Positions 51,940 through 61,500 are shown, counted from the stretch's first letter. The stretch is 64,000 bases of DNA from Leptospiraceae bacterium (GCA_016711485.1 JADJSX010000024.1:372001-436000); one strand, 5' to 3'. Numbers and translations: made by a program. The notes: generated by a model from the letters alone, not told the origin.

Positions 51940-53646
51940 CTAAATCATCTTCTCTAGCTCCCTCACTCGCGACAAAATAGCATTATCCAGTTCTTCCATA
52001 CGTTTCAAAGTAACGGTGGGTTTCTCGTAGTATTCCTCATCTTGTTCAACGACTCGGTAACGGCTACAGGATAAGTCGTATTTAACTAGGTCTTTTTTAT
52101 GAACAAAGAACTGGCGAGAGAGTTTGTTAAATTCTTTTTGAAGATGATGTATTTGTTCTTTTAGAGATTCAATTTTCTCCTTAGCCTTTTCGAGTTCTAT
52201 ACGTTTCTTTTCGGATTCATTTTCATCGGAAACAATTACACTTTCATAGGTAAGCTTATTAATAGTAGCCTCTTGTTTGAGTAATTCTTTTTTCAGAGGT
52301 TCTAGCTCTGTGCGAAGTGCATTTCTTCTGTTTTCTCGTTTCGTTAAGAATTTCTTATCGTCTTTATGTTTCCAACTTTCTAAAATATCAGGAATATCAT
52401 TCTCTTCTTGCGGATTACGCTTATCATCCAATGAAAAGCCATCATGCTCCATATCGTAGAACCATATCTTATCTGTTTGTCCACCTTTTGTGAAAATTAA
52501 AATAGCAGTGGATACTCCCGCATAAGGCTTAAAGACTCCTGATGGCATTGAGATAACACCTTCTAATTGGTTCTTATCAATCAAGAGTTTACGCACTGTT
52601 ACGTGCGCATTACTTGTTCCGAATAATACACCGTCAGGAACAATAACAGCAGCACGACCTCCGATTTTTAGAAGTCGTAAGAATAAAATTAGGAAGAGTA
52701 ACTCAGTTTTTTTCGTGCTAGTTTCTGTTGTTAAATTGGGATTAATATCAGACTCGGCAAGTGTTCCTTTGAAAGGAGGATTGGTTAGAATTAAATCATA
52801 TTCTTCTGCTAATGTAAAAAGTTTTGAAAGAGTATCTGAATAACGAATATGAGGATTTTCGATTCCATGTAACCAGAGATTCATAGAAGAAATTTTTAAC
52901 ATCGTTTGGTCGAAGTCGAAACCAGAAAAACAATGCTTTTCAAAATGCTGTCTTTCTTCTTTTGTAAATTTATCACCAACATAATGAGAAACACCATTCT
53001 CATCGACAGTGACTGCTTCTTCGGAAGTATATTTTTTGAGAAGATAACGAAGAGTTTCCACAATGAAACCCGCAGTCCCACAGGTAGGGTCACACATTTT
53101 AGTTTTTGCATCTGGCTCCATTATCTCAACCATCATTTGAATGATATGTCTGGGAGAACGAAATTGTCCATTGATACCAGATGTTTGAAGTTTCGATAAA
53201 ACATATTCAAAAAGATCGCCTGATGTATCACTATTCGACAAATCAATCTTATCCACAGTCTCAACCGTCTTTGCAAGAAGAGTTGGTTTTTTGATTTCAA
53301 GATTTGCCTGACTCATAAGACCTGCAAATTCTATTTCATTGGAATTTTCACTGAACTCGCGGATAAACGGAAAAACTTCATCTCTCACGAGTTTGAACAT
53401 GGACTCGGCTTCTTTGTTTTTAAACTGAGACCATCGGAGATGTTTCTTTTTTTCTCCGAAAATGAAATTTACTTTTCCAGATGTTCTTCTCGCTTTGATT
53501 TCAAGCGAAGTTTCTTTTGCATCTAATTGTTTTAAAAAGAGTAGGTAGATTATCTGCTCAATAACTGTTACCGGATTTGTTACTCCACCAGTCCAAAATT
53601 CTGTCCAAAGTTTATCTACTGTATTTTTTAATTCGCCTGTTATCAA
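51940..53646 (-). CDS. hsdM: Type I restriction-modification DNA methyltransferase subunit
   Basis: 568 residues. The N-terminal HsdM helical domain (ELKNTVDKLWTEFW, VIEQIIYLLFLKQLD) is followed by the N6-adenine methylase core with the SAM motif CDPTCGTAGFI and the catalytic NPPF (LILTNPPFKGTL). A long coiled coil (about 450-530) at the C-terminus would pack against the specificity subunit. HsdM methylates adenine in the target and forms M2S; with hsdR it restricts unmodified DNA. It is the last gene of the hsd run on the minus strand, separated from hsdS by a toxin-antitoxin remnant. Confidence 0.95.
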   Translation of the reverse strand: MITGELKNTVDKLWTEFWTGGVTNPVTVIEQIIYLLFLKQLDAKETSLEIKARRTSGKVNFIFGEKKKHLRWSQFKNKEAESMFKLVRDEVFPFIREFSENSNEIEFAGLMSQANLEIKKPTLLAKTVETVDKIDLSNSDTSGDLFEYVLSKLQTSGINGQFRSPRHIIQMMVEIMEPDAKTKMCDPTCGTAGFIVETLRYLLKKYTSEEAVTVDENGVSHYVGDKFTKEERQHFEKHCFSGFDFDQTMLKISSMNLWLHGIENPHIRYSDTLSKLFTLAEEYDLILTNPPFKGTLAESDINPNLTTETSTKKTELLFLILFLRLLKIGGRAAVIVPDGVLFGTSNAHVTVRKLLIDKNQLEGVISMPSGVFKPYAGVSTAILIFTKGGQTDKIWFYDMEHDGFSLDDKRNPQEENDIPDILESWKHKDDKKFLTKRENRRNALRTELEPLKKELLKQEATINKLTYESVIVSDENESEKKRIELEKAKEKIESLKEQIHHLQKEFNKLSRQFFVHKKDLVKYDLSCSRYRVVEQDEEYYEKPTVTLKRMEELDNAILSRVRELEKMI

Positions 53647-53724
53647 ATTACACCACCACTGATTGAATAAAATATCTATTTTGTATATATAATTCTCTAA
53701 ATTTCAAAGTGAACTCCTACAAAC

Positions 53725-53961
53725 TCATAGTTTATCAAATGCTTCTGGCTCAACTGGTGGAACTTTATTTAAGATAGATTGAAAGTGGTTCCAGCTTCCT
53801 CGTTTAGCACGTTGCTCAATGCTTTCTTGCATGGCTAACATCGGCAATAAAGCAGAGATCGCCATCGCAACGATTTGATCAATGCTGATATTCTCTTTTA
53901 TTGCAATGCCTTCGATTTGATTAAATAGAAAATCAGGAATTTGGCTTTGGATTGTTTTCAT
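53725..53961 (-). CDS. Ribbon-helix-helix-type antitoxin
   Basis: 78 residues. The N-terminal part (QSQIPDFLFNQIEGIAIKENIS) fits a ribbon-helix-helix DNA-binding domain, and the C-terminal part (EQRAKRGSWNHFQSILNKVPPVEPEAFDKL) is the toxin-neutralising tail commonly found next to PIN-type toxins. Its start codon overlaps the stop of the PIN gene at 53958-53961. As the PIN partner has lost its middle, the antitoxin is probably an orphan that may still regulate its operon. Confidence 0.75.
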   Translation of the reverse strand: MKTIQSQIPDFLFNQIEGIAIKENISIDQIVAMAISALLPMLAMQESIEQRAKRGSWNHFQSILNKVPPVEPEAFDKL

Positions 53962-54164
53962 GGAATCTCTCCTAATATTTGTAAAAACTCTTTGGGTGAA
54001 ATTGTTTTTATATTCATTTTTTTTGCATTTAAAAAATTTGCTGTATTAAATGTTATAATATAATCTAATAGCAATCGAAACGAGGCACCAAGTCTAGATC
54101 GTAATCCAGAAACCAAAACATTTGTATCTAAAATTATTTTATACTTATTCACTAAATGCCTCAT
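53958..54164 (-). pseudogene. PIN-domain toxin with an internal deletion
   Basis: 68 residues, about half a normal PIN toxin. The N-terminal part has the first acidic motif (KIILDTNVLVSGLRSRLGASFRLL) and the end has DYIITFNTANFLNAKKMNIKTISPKEFLQIL, the normal last strand and helix. In a complete PIN domain about 70 residues with the second and third acidic residues lie between them; here they join directly at RLLLDYII. An in-frame deletion therefore removed most of the active site. The gene overlaps the end of hsdS by 20 bp and the antitoxin start by 4 bp. Confidence 0.75.
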
Positions 54165-55287
54165 TCAATAAAGCGGAAAATAATAGCTCGGATTGTCGGA
54201 GTGCTTCGCGTTGTTGGGAGATAAGGTTCATTATGTGTGAATAAAATTTTTTATATTCTTTTAATAATCCTTGATCTGGATTTAGAATCAAAAGCTCATT
54301 AAATTTTTCGGCAGTAAAATGTGTAAACGTAACTTGCGAAGACAATTCTTCTAATAATCCTTTTTTAATTGCGATCATCATATAAATTGTAAAGAATTCT
54401 GAAAAAAAATCTATATTACTATTTTTGGGTCTTAATCTATGCAAAGCTTTTTGATAATAACATTCGAGAAATTCATTATTCCAAATGGCAGTCCTACCAA
54501 CTTCACCGCCTTCACAAACAAGTATATCTCCTCTCTTTAATAAAAATTTATTTCGTTCAGTTTCTTCGAAATCCATAAATTTTAAATCGGAAATATCAAT
54601 TTTATTCCACTGAACATTTGTGTTTCTAAGATACGGTCTTAAGTTATGACCTGTCCTCTGCTTACCATCGAGCATTTTTCCAAGTTGAATATGGAAAATT
54701 TCTCCGGCTTCCACAACATCCCACCCTTTCGGATTCTTCACCGGATCACCAAACATATCTATAAACACTTCTTGCAAGAATCGCTCGGACATTTCTATCG
54801 CATAACGTCGCATTCTTCTGAGTTCATCCGCTTTTTCTAATCGAGCGGCTATTTGTTGTTGGATAGGGAGGGAGGGAAGGGGGATTTCAAGTGATTCGAG
54901 ATCTTCTCGATTAATTGCTTCAAATGTAGAACCTTTGCCTTTACCCGCTAAAGAATTTTCATTAAATCTTAAAAAAAATAATGTATATTTAAAATCTATT
55001 CCTTTTGCTCTAATTGCAGCAAGTCCACGACCAATGCAAGACTTAGTTGTCGCAACATTCGTGGGACCTACAGGAGCACGAACAGAAATAAGTATATCAT
55101 TCTTTTCAGCTACTTTTTGAGGCTTAGAGCAATACGTTGTAATAGTAGGATAAATTTCGTTGAAATCTGTTTTCCCTTGAAAAAATGGAAGTCCTTCTTT
55201 ATTCTTATTATAATATTCAGAAGGAGGACTTTGACCCATAATGATTTCACACACTTTTCCCAATGGAACTTTTTTTGTTGTACTCAA
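54145..55287 (-). CDS. hsdS: Type I restriction-modification specificity subunit
   Basis: 380 residues with two target-recognition domains, each followed by a conserved helix: the first module ends in SLPIQQQIAARLEKADELRRMR, the second in REALRQSELLFSALLNEAFSE. HsdS chooses the split DNA target and holds the methyltransferase and endonuclease subunits. The best start is a TTG at 55287 because GAGGTG lies 7 nt before it; that ribosome-binding site is itself part of a dispersed repeat (55339-55500 cluster). The 3' end overlaps the PIN remnant. Confidence 0.93.
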   Translation of the reverse strand: MSTTKKVPLGKVCEIIMGQSPPSEYYNKNKEGLPFFQGKTDFNEIYPTITTYCSKPQKVAEKNDILISVRAPVGPTNVATTKSCIGRGLAAIRAKGIDFKYTLFFLRFNENSLAGKGKGSTFEAINREDLESLEIPLPSLPIQQQIAARLEKADELRRMRRYAIEMSERFLQEVFIDMFGDPVKNPKGWDVVEAGEIFHIQLGKMLDGKQRTGHNLRPYLRNTNVQWNKIDISDLKFMDFEETERNKFLLKRGDILVCEGGEVGRTAIWNNEFLECYYQKALHRLRPKNSNIDFFSEFFTIYMMIAIKKGLLEELSSQVTFTHFTAEKFNELLILNPDQGLLKEYKKFYSHIMNLISQQREALRQSELLFSALLNEAFSE

Positions 55288-55646
55288 CTTTTCACCTCAC
55301 CCCAACTTTTTAGTTCTTGTCTGACTAATGCGAATAAGCCCCTCTCCACTGCGTGAACTGCTGACGCAATAGAGAGGGGATCTTTTTCTGAGTAGTTAGA
55401 ATAAGTTTCCCATCTCTGCGATTTTTGTCGTGGAGAGGGGGCTATACAGTAATATTCTCCACATACTAACATATTGGGGGTGAGGTTGAACCCCAATGAA
55501 ACCTTTTTTGTTCTATCTTTCAATATTTGATTTTCCATTCACGCCTCAAATCCTCAAGCCAAAATTCCCCAATCTCAAATCCACATTCCACAATTCCCTT
55601 GTCGTATTTGACCACTCTAAAGAACGGGGCTAAGAAAAGTTGTCAT
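55288..55646. other. Repeat-filled gap between hsdS and the PIN pair
   Basis: About 360 bp containing hairpin repeats of the CCCCTCTCC/AGAGAGGGG family (see 55339-55500). A minus-strand open frame passes through but reads only repeat sequence. No gene supported. Confidence 0.5.
55339..55500. repeat. Dispersed repeat family 4, copy 1
   Basis: It begins with a hairpin (55339-55379) with arms CCCCTCTCC and AGAGAGGGG plus an inner TGCGT/ACGCA stem. It continues with GTGGAGAGGGGGCT and a GGGGGTGAGGTTGAAC block. The related copy at 58502-58585 shares CGTGGAGAGGGGCT and TTGGGGTGAGGTCAACCC. The last part (GGGGTGAGGT) also supplies the ribosome-binding site of hsdS. Confidence 0.7.
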
Positions 55647-56189
55647 CTATTTTGATTCATTTTTATCTTTAAGAGGCAAATAACCCATTTCTTCATTAAA
55701 TGGTTTATTCAGATTAATAATCTTTAATTTGGGTATTTTTTTACTTTTAGATAAGGTATTATAAATTTTTAAGAAATCTTCATCTCTACTTATGCAATGG
55801 GAAATATTATCATTCAATTCAGCTTGTGCAAATAGTTTTACATCATTAGGAATAATAATTCTTTCAGAGATTTCTAGTTTTTCTTTTTTATTTTCAGCGA
55901 ATACTTGAAAAGTAAATTCACCTGCTTTCTTAGCATCTAAAATATTGTAAGGCAAAATCTGAGATTTCTCTAATGGCAAATCTTCAATATCCCCTTTCAC
56001 ACAATACTCCCCAATAGAAATTACCGAAATATAAGTTGGAATATTATTTACCTGAAAATACTCATAATATTCATTTGCAGATTCATGAAATTTATGTTTT
56101 CTATTAAGGAATGCTATTAAAAAGCTTGTATCTAATAATATTCCAGAAAAGTCTTGAGCTATATTATTGATATTTTTATGCTTTGCCAC
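55647..56189 (-). CDS. PIN-domain protein, probable RNase toxin
   Basis: 180 residues. It has the PIN fold with acidic residues in place: Asp in GILLDTSFLIAFLNR, Glu in VISIGEYCVKGDIED and Asp/Glu in NDVKLFAQAELNDNISHCISRDEDF. An N-terminal 15-residue extension and a long C-terminal tail (after 155) are atypical for small VapC toxins. It starts 14 nt inside the 256-residue partner gene, so the two form a coupled pair. Confidence 0.72.
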   Translation of the reverse strand: MAKHKNINNIAQDFSGILLDTSFLIAFLNRKHKFHESANEYYEYFQVNNIPTYISVISIGEYCVKGDIEDLPLEKSQILPYNILDAKKAGEFTFQVFAENKKEKLEISERIIIPNDVKLFAQAELNDNISHCISRDEDFLKIYNTLSKSKKIPKLKIINLNKPFNEEMGYLPLKDKNESK

Positions 56190-56946
56190 GCATAATTCCT
56201 AATAGTTCATCTGGTTCATATTTTGACATCCATTTAGATGCTTTTTTTATTTTAGCAGAAATATATTCTTTATCATACAATGGATTGAATTCAACAAGCT
56301 CAACAAGCTTATAAGTATTAGGCTCAATTTCTCCAGTTTGTAAAACTTGCTTTGCAAAAACATGAGCGGAATACTGTTTATATAACAAGTTTTTTTTCTG
56401 ATGGGCTAGATAATCAATACTAGTTGAAATTGTAACAACTCCATATTCTTTTGTGCTTAAATGTATGTTAGCCTTATCCTTTCCGCCCGCATCAATAATT
56501 TGACCATACAAATATAATTCCACATCTACTAAGATTTGCTTAGAAATAAAATATTTTGTTGCTGAATCAATTGTAATAGTAGGAGATCCTTTTAAAGATG
56601 TCTTCATATAAATTTCATATCTATTCTGTAATACGAAATGTTGTAATTTTTCCATTGCTATTTGAAAAGATTTAGGTAAGTTATTTAAGGAAGAATTCTT
56701 TTCCAAGGTTAAAATATTTTGATTAAAGCTAGTCACATAAATCAAAGTTGTAACAAGAATTATTTTTAAAGAACCATCTTGAAATTCAACATAAGCTTTT
56801 TCTCTTGGCTTTTTTTCAGGAAATAGTAAATCATCCATAGAAGAAAGTAAGAATTGAGCATCCTGAATATCTAATTTCTTTGGTGATATAGGATCCCCTT
56901 CTTTATTTTTACCTTTTATTGTAATTTCCAGATTTCCCATTTCCAT
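56176..56946 (-). CDS. Unrecognised partner of the PIN protein
   Basis: 256 residues, no signal peptide. The N-terminal half is beta-rich (NLEITIKGKNKEGDPI, AYVEFQDGSLKIILVT); the middle has LYGQIIDAGGKDKANIHLSTKEYG and the C-terminus is helical (KIKKASKWMSKYEPDELLGIMRG). I do not recognise a named domain; the GKDKANIHL stretch resembles conserved hypothetical proteins that often precede PIN genes. Overlap with the PIN gene by 14 nt suggests an antitoxin or targeting role, but this is inference. The repeat family lies on the far side of the pair. Confidence 0.6.
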   Translation of the reverse strand: MEMGNLEITIKGKNKEGDPISPKKLDIQDAQFLLSSMDDLLFPEKKPREKAYVEFQDGSLKIILVTTLIYVTSFNQNILTLEKNSSLNNLPKSFQIAMEKLQHFVLQNRYEIYMKTSLKGSPTITIDSATKYFISKQILVDVELYLYGQIIDAGGKDKANIHLSTKEYGVVTISTSIDYLAHQKKNLLYKQYSAHVFAKQVLQTGEIEPNTYKLVELVEFNPLYDKEYISAKIKKASKWMSKYEPDELLGIMRGKA

Positions 56947-57071
56947 AAATCTATTATCCCTATATTCAGTAAAAAATAAAAGCTATTTTTATGCATTACT
57001 TGAATTAAAAACTAGAGATGTCCTTCCGTATTTGTCCCCTGTTCGGGTTAAAGCCCTTTGGAGGATATTTA

Positions 57072-57260
57072 ATGGAACCTTTTTTGTTTTACTCATTATC
57101 TTGCTATTATTTCCTTCATACTACTTTCATTAGAGAAAAGCTATATCTAATAGAACCAGTTTTATTTTTAAAGGAATCGAATTCGATCCCTTTAGAATTT
57201 CCAGAAAAAATCATTTACTTTTTTCTCTCATTTCCGATACTCGTATTAATTCACATATAG
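57072..57260 (+). CDS. Small hydrophobic protein (62 residues)
   Basis: ATG 57072 has a perfect GGAGG 7 nt upstream, and an intrinsic terminator follows 25 bp after the stop, so it is a genuine small gene although far too short for routine calling. The peptide begins MEPFLFYSLSCYYFLHTTF and ends FFLSFPILVLIHI: two membrane helices with a hydrophilic loop (LKESNSIPLEFPEK). It lies on the plus strand between minus-strand toxin-antitoxin genes. A type I toxin or a membrane peptide are possible roles; no family recognised. Confidence 0.55.
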   Translation: MEPFLFYSLSCYYFLHTTFIREKLYLIEPVLFLKESNSIPLEFPEKIIYFFLSFPILVLIHI

Positions 57261-57285
57261 TGAAGGTGGATGGTTTTTGCCATCG

Positions 57286-57307
57286 AAAAGCCCGCAAGGG
57301 CTTTTTT
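57286..57307 (+). terminator. Intrinsic terminator
   Basis: AAAAGCCC-GCAA-GGGCTTTT with a T-run to 57307, a classic GCAA tetraloop terminator. It follows the small gene at 57072-57260. A weaker stem (GATGG/CCATC) lies just before it. Confidence 0.85.
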
Positions 57308-57359
57308 GTTTTAAGGTAGTAGTTTCTTTCCATAAATTTTTCCTTGATGCGGATAATAC

Positions 57360-57836
57360 CTATTTGCTTATTTCTTTCGATAAAAATTGATTTACACTTT
57401 CATCGAAGGACTTTAAAGTTAAATCTATTTTATATAGTATTGGTTTGATTCTTTCCCATTTAACTTGAATAGAATAGTTATGAAAAGCAAAATGTCTAAA
57501 TCTTCTTAACTCATCTATTTCATCATACAACTCTTCAGAGAATAACAAAGGTATGCCCACTTCTGATGGCTCAGAAAATAAACTAAGCAATTCGCTATGA
57601 GAACTTTCTCCTTTAGGCACTGATATAGATTTATATTTACAAATTCTTTTTAAGATGTTTTCGATTCCATTATATAGCGAAGTTGTATAACTAGCAAAGG
57701 CAGCTCTCTCATGAGTTGTCGGGCTAATAGGATTTTTACTTTCTACTATTTTTATAAGATTTTGTATTTCTATATTTGTAAGCGAAAGATTGTTTTGCTC
57801 TATTTGAATCTGTTCAGATAATTCGGCTAAATTCAT
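57360..57836 (-). CDS. HepT-like HEPN ribonuclease toxin
   Basis: 158 residues, all helical. The HEPN catalytic motif RX4HXY is present as RHFAFHNY (about residues 118-125). In MntA/HepT systems the toxin cleaves RNA until MntA AMPylates its tyrosine. The gene overlaps the upstream nucleotidyltransferase gene by 4 nt (ATGA type). It is somewhat longer than the smallest HepT proteins. Confidence 0.82.
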   Translation of the reverse strand: MNLAELSEQIQIEQNNLSLTNIEIQNLIKIVESKNPISPTTHERAAFASYTTSLYNGIENILKRICKYKSISVPKGESSHSELLSLFSEPSEVGIPLLFSEELYDEIDELRRFRHFAFHNYSIQVKWERIKPILYKIDLTLKSFDESVNQFLSKEISK

Positions 57837-58123
57837 ATTAATACTCTAGAATGTCTTTCGATATATTGGATAAAATTGCTATTAGCTTCAATGGGAACTA
57901 CGTCTATCGGACTACGAATTTCTCTTTCTACTTTAGATGCAAATTTAAAAAATAATGAATCATCAATATCTATGGCAATATCTATATCATTTGCAGTTTC
58001 CGGTTTTTCAAGAGAGCTTCCAAATAGTAACATCTTTTTTACCCCAAACTTTTTACCTATTTCAATAATTAATAAAAGCTTTTCGTTGAAAGTTAAGTTT
58101 CTTTTTAATTCATTTTTTTGCAT
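57833..58123 (-). CDS. MntA-like nucleotidyltransferase antitoxin
   Basis: 96 residues of the minimal nucleotidyltransferase type: LLFGSSLEKPETANDIDIAID gives the GSX10DXD metal-binding motif, and SPIDVVPIE the third acidic residue. It inactivates HepT by adding AMP to its HXY tyrosine. It is coupled to hepT downstream (4-nt overlap) and overlaps the second nucleotidyltransferase upstream by 14 nt. Confidence 0.85.
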   Translation of the reverse strand: MQKNELKRNLTFNEKLLLIIEIGKKFGVKKMLLFGSSLEKPETANDIDIAIDIDDSLFFKFASKVEREIRSPIDVVPIEANSNFIQYIERHSRVLI

Positions 58124-58439
58124 AGACTACCTCATATGAATTTAAAATATTATTCTTGCGATAGGGGTTTTTACTTTTCTCAACTGCTTTTTTATTTATT
58201 AAATCTACTTTACGCCCAAATTGTGCTTCCAACTCTTCACGCATATCCATCAAATCAAATAAAGACCATCTTGCCTCAAGAGAAAAAGAAACCATTACAT
58301 CAATATCACTTTCATTCGAAAAATCTTCTCGAAGAATAGAGCCAAAAAAGGAAAATTCTTCTATCTTCCATTTTTGAGAAAACAGAAAAATAAAATTATC
58401 CTGCAAAATCAAATTCTGTTCTAACATAGAGTTATTCAT
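58110..58439 (-). CDS. Second minimal nucleotidyltransferase
   Basis: About 109 residues from ATG 58439 (the frame extends to an ATG at 58493). It has FFGSILREDFSNESDIDVMVSF with a GSX10DXD motif and KVDLINKKAV. It overlaps the MntA-like gene by 14 nt. An operon with two nucleotidyltransferases and a single HEPN toxin is unusual; this gene could be a duplicate antitoxin, or one whose HEPN partner was lost. Confidence 0.75.
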   Translation of the reverse strand: MNNSMLEQNLILQDNFIFLFSQKWKIEEFSFFGSILREDFSNESDIDVMVSFSLEARWSLFDLMDMREELEAQFGRKVDLINKKAVEKSKNPYRKNNILNSYEVVYAKK

Positions 58440-58501
58440 AATTCTTTTATTCCTAATTTCTATCATTCCTTTCAAACCTATCAAATCAAGCAAAGAAAAT
58501 C

Positions 58502-58585
58502 TCCCCTCTCTATGGCAACATCAGCATTAGCCGTGGAGAGGGGCTTGATCGGTAGAGCATCACAATTACTGCCGTATTGGGGTGA
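58502..58585. repeat. Dispersed repeat family 4, copy 2
   Basis: Contains CCCCTCTCTATGG facing CCGTGGAGAGGGGCT (a hairpin) and TTGGGGTGAGGTCAACCC, matching copy 1 at 55339-55500. It abuts the hsdR stop codon. The two copies bracket the HepT/MntA and PIN modules, so it marks their insertion points or a shared recombination site. Confidence 0.7.
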
Positions 58586-58587
58586 GG

Positions 58588-61500
58588 TCAACCCACTTTA
58601 TCAAGACGGAATGTTTCGAGAAGTAAAAATAAATCCTCTGCTTCTTTCGAATGAAATACACCGTCTATGCTGTCCTGGTGTAGTCTAGTGAAAGGCATAT
58701 CGTACAATTTCTCAAATTGAATTCCCCCACCTTTAAGGATTTCTTGTTCGAGCAAGTTTAAAAACTGAATTTGATTTCCAGTAAGAGTAGTATGATCTTC
58801 TCTAAAATGTTTGAATTCAACTCTTACGGTTTCTGGCTCTAATCCAATGATGGTTCTTAAAAATAATTCGAGACTTGTGATACTACTAAATTTCTTTCGA
58901 AGCTCATCCAATGTTAAATTTGATTTTTGTTCCAAAACTAGATTTTGAAGTAGATACAATTCATCTCTAGTAAGTGGCATTGCATTTCTAATTTTATGAA
59001 TGACTATACTTGCATCTGCGATATGCTCAACTGCTTCCACGACTCTTTTTTTATAAGCATCCATGTCCGCATGACTAAGATCGTCTTCCCGAATTGTTCC
59101 TTCGAATAGCGGATCACTAATATCAATTGTCAATTTCTTTACAGGTTCTCGTTTAACTCGATATTTCATAAGATCGCGAAGTTTAATTCTCATTTCTTCG
59201 AGCGAGGTAAAAGAAATATTCTCCCAGAATAGAGAACCAGAAACTAACTCAATGTATTCTAAAAATGGTTTTACTTGATTCAAGTTTGTTCGTATGTTAG
59301 AAATATTTGCTAAAACATCTTCTTTCAAATCTAAAAAAGTTTTTGAATCATTTTGAAAGAAAGAAGATTGTAATTCTGCTATCTTTTTATCAAACCGTAT
59401 AGCATCTTCTTCTCCTCCAATTTGTCTCCAACGCATAAGAGGTGTTATTTCCTCTCGGATGAGTTTAAAGAAATCAGTATTTGGATTGTTCCAACTTTGT
59501 TTGTCTTTAACTTTTTCTATATGAATCCATTTTTCTCTAACGGATACTGATTTCTCCGGCAAACTATCAATATCCTTTTGTAATAGGGATATGATTACTT
59601 TCTGAGCTTCTGAATCTTTTTTATTCAATAGAGTTTCAAGTAGTTGTAATCTTTCTTTAAAAGCCTGCTCGGTAATGGAAATAGTATCCTCAGTGATATA
59701 GCCATCCGTATTTTCGTCGAAGAATTTAAAATTTTCCCAGTGGTCGAAGATGAGAAAATGAGTCTTATGCATACCAAGTCCAAATAAGTTTTTACAAAGT
59801 CTAGTTCCTCTTCCAATCATTTGATGAAATTTAACATAGGAGTAAATCGGCTTCGCAAAAACAAGATTTACAATCTCTGGAACGTCAACTCCTGTATCTA
59901 ACATATCTACTGAAATGGCTAATTGGATGTAATCGAACTCAGTGTTCTTTCCTTTAAAGCCTTTCAACATTTCCGATGCTCTTGGATTATCACTGACAAT
60001 GATTTCAGCAAATTTACCTTTTAGCTCTGGATATAAGTCATCATTAAAAAGTTTGATTAGCAACTCTGCATGGTCAATGTTTCGCGCGAATATTACTGAT
60101 TTGCCGATTCTATTTCCAGTCGCATCTCTAATCCCGTTCTCCATAAGATTTCTTAATATACGTTTATTCGTATCTTCGTTCATGATAATACGGTCTACTT
60201 CTTCTCGGTCAAAGTCCAAAGTATCTGGAACAATTTCAGAATCTTCTAACTGACTGATTTGCTCTTCTGTAAGATTTTTATACTTGATTCCTTTTCTGAT
60301 AAACCCACTGGACTGGATAATCCCTTTATACCGCACTAGGTAAGGAGGATTGTTTTCAACTGCCTGCTTATATGAATAGGCGAACGTTGGGTCTTTGTCT
60401 TCCACTTTAAAAAACTTATAGGTGTTTCTGGAAATATAATTGGTTGGAGTTGCCGTGAGTCCTATTTGCATAGAATCAAAATACAGGAATAATTCTCTAT
60501 AAAAATTATAGATACTTCGATGTGATTCATCCGCAATAATCAGATCAAAAAAATCTACTGGAAATTCTAAATACTTACCCATCATTGTCTGATAGGTTGA
60601 GGTAAACAGTCGATTGCTCTTATCAAAGGAATCTAACTCAGAGGTAATTCGAACGTAAGGAGAAGAGGGGATATATTCCTTGAAGCTATCTTCTGCTTGG
60701 TCACGTAGCTCTTTTCTATCCGCAAGAAATAAAATTCTCTTAGCCCAATTTGCCTTTAATAGAACTTCTGCTATTGCAATGGCTAATCGCGTTTTACCGG
60801 TTCCGGTTGCCATTACGACTAGTGCCTTTCTTCGATTTGCCTCAAATGATTCAAGAACTCTCCTAACACCTTCTAACTGAAACTCACGATCTATAATTTT
60901 CATATTTATGGTCGCATCCTTTAAAGGTTTCCGATTCTCTTTTTGGAAATGGAGATACTCTAACTTCTCAGGAGTATACATCCCCCAAATTTGTCTAGGA
61001 GGAAGAATCTCATCTTGCCATATCCAAGTGTCATGACCATTGGAATAGAAAATAACGGGACGTTTACCGAATTGCTTTTCTAAAGAATTTGCATATTCAA
61101 GAGCCTGTGATTTACCTTTAGCTGCTGAGACAGAAGTTTTCTTCGCCTCAAGAAGTGCGAGAGGTAAATCATCCTTACCCATTAAAACATAGTCTACATA
61201 TCCAAATCTACCATCAAGCTGAGTAACTTTAAATTCAGAGACTAAGCGTAATTTACCAGAATTCCTTTCGTTATCCTGAAAGTTAATTTGTAAGTCCCAT
61301 TCGGCATCTTTAAACATTTGGTCTATTAAGAGAGTTCTTGTTTGAGCTTCGGTTAAACCAAGTGTCTTAACAAACGCTTCGCCTTGTTCTTTGGTAGCTT
61401 CGATTGAAACCTTATCTGAAGGCTTATTATTCTTAGCTTCTTTCCTTAACTCTTCGATTAGGGCTTTTGTTTCTTCTTCTTTCTTTTTTAGTGCTTCCTG

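Noticed and set aside
55284..55538. Minus-strand frame of 84 codons before hsdS
   Set aside because: Almost wholly composed of dispersed repeat family 4 sequence; no protein features.
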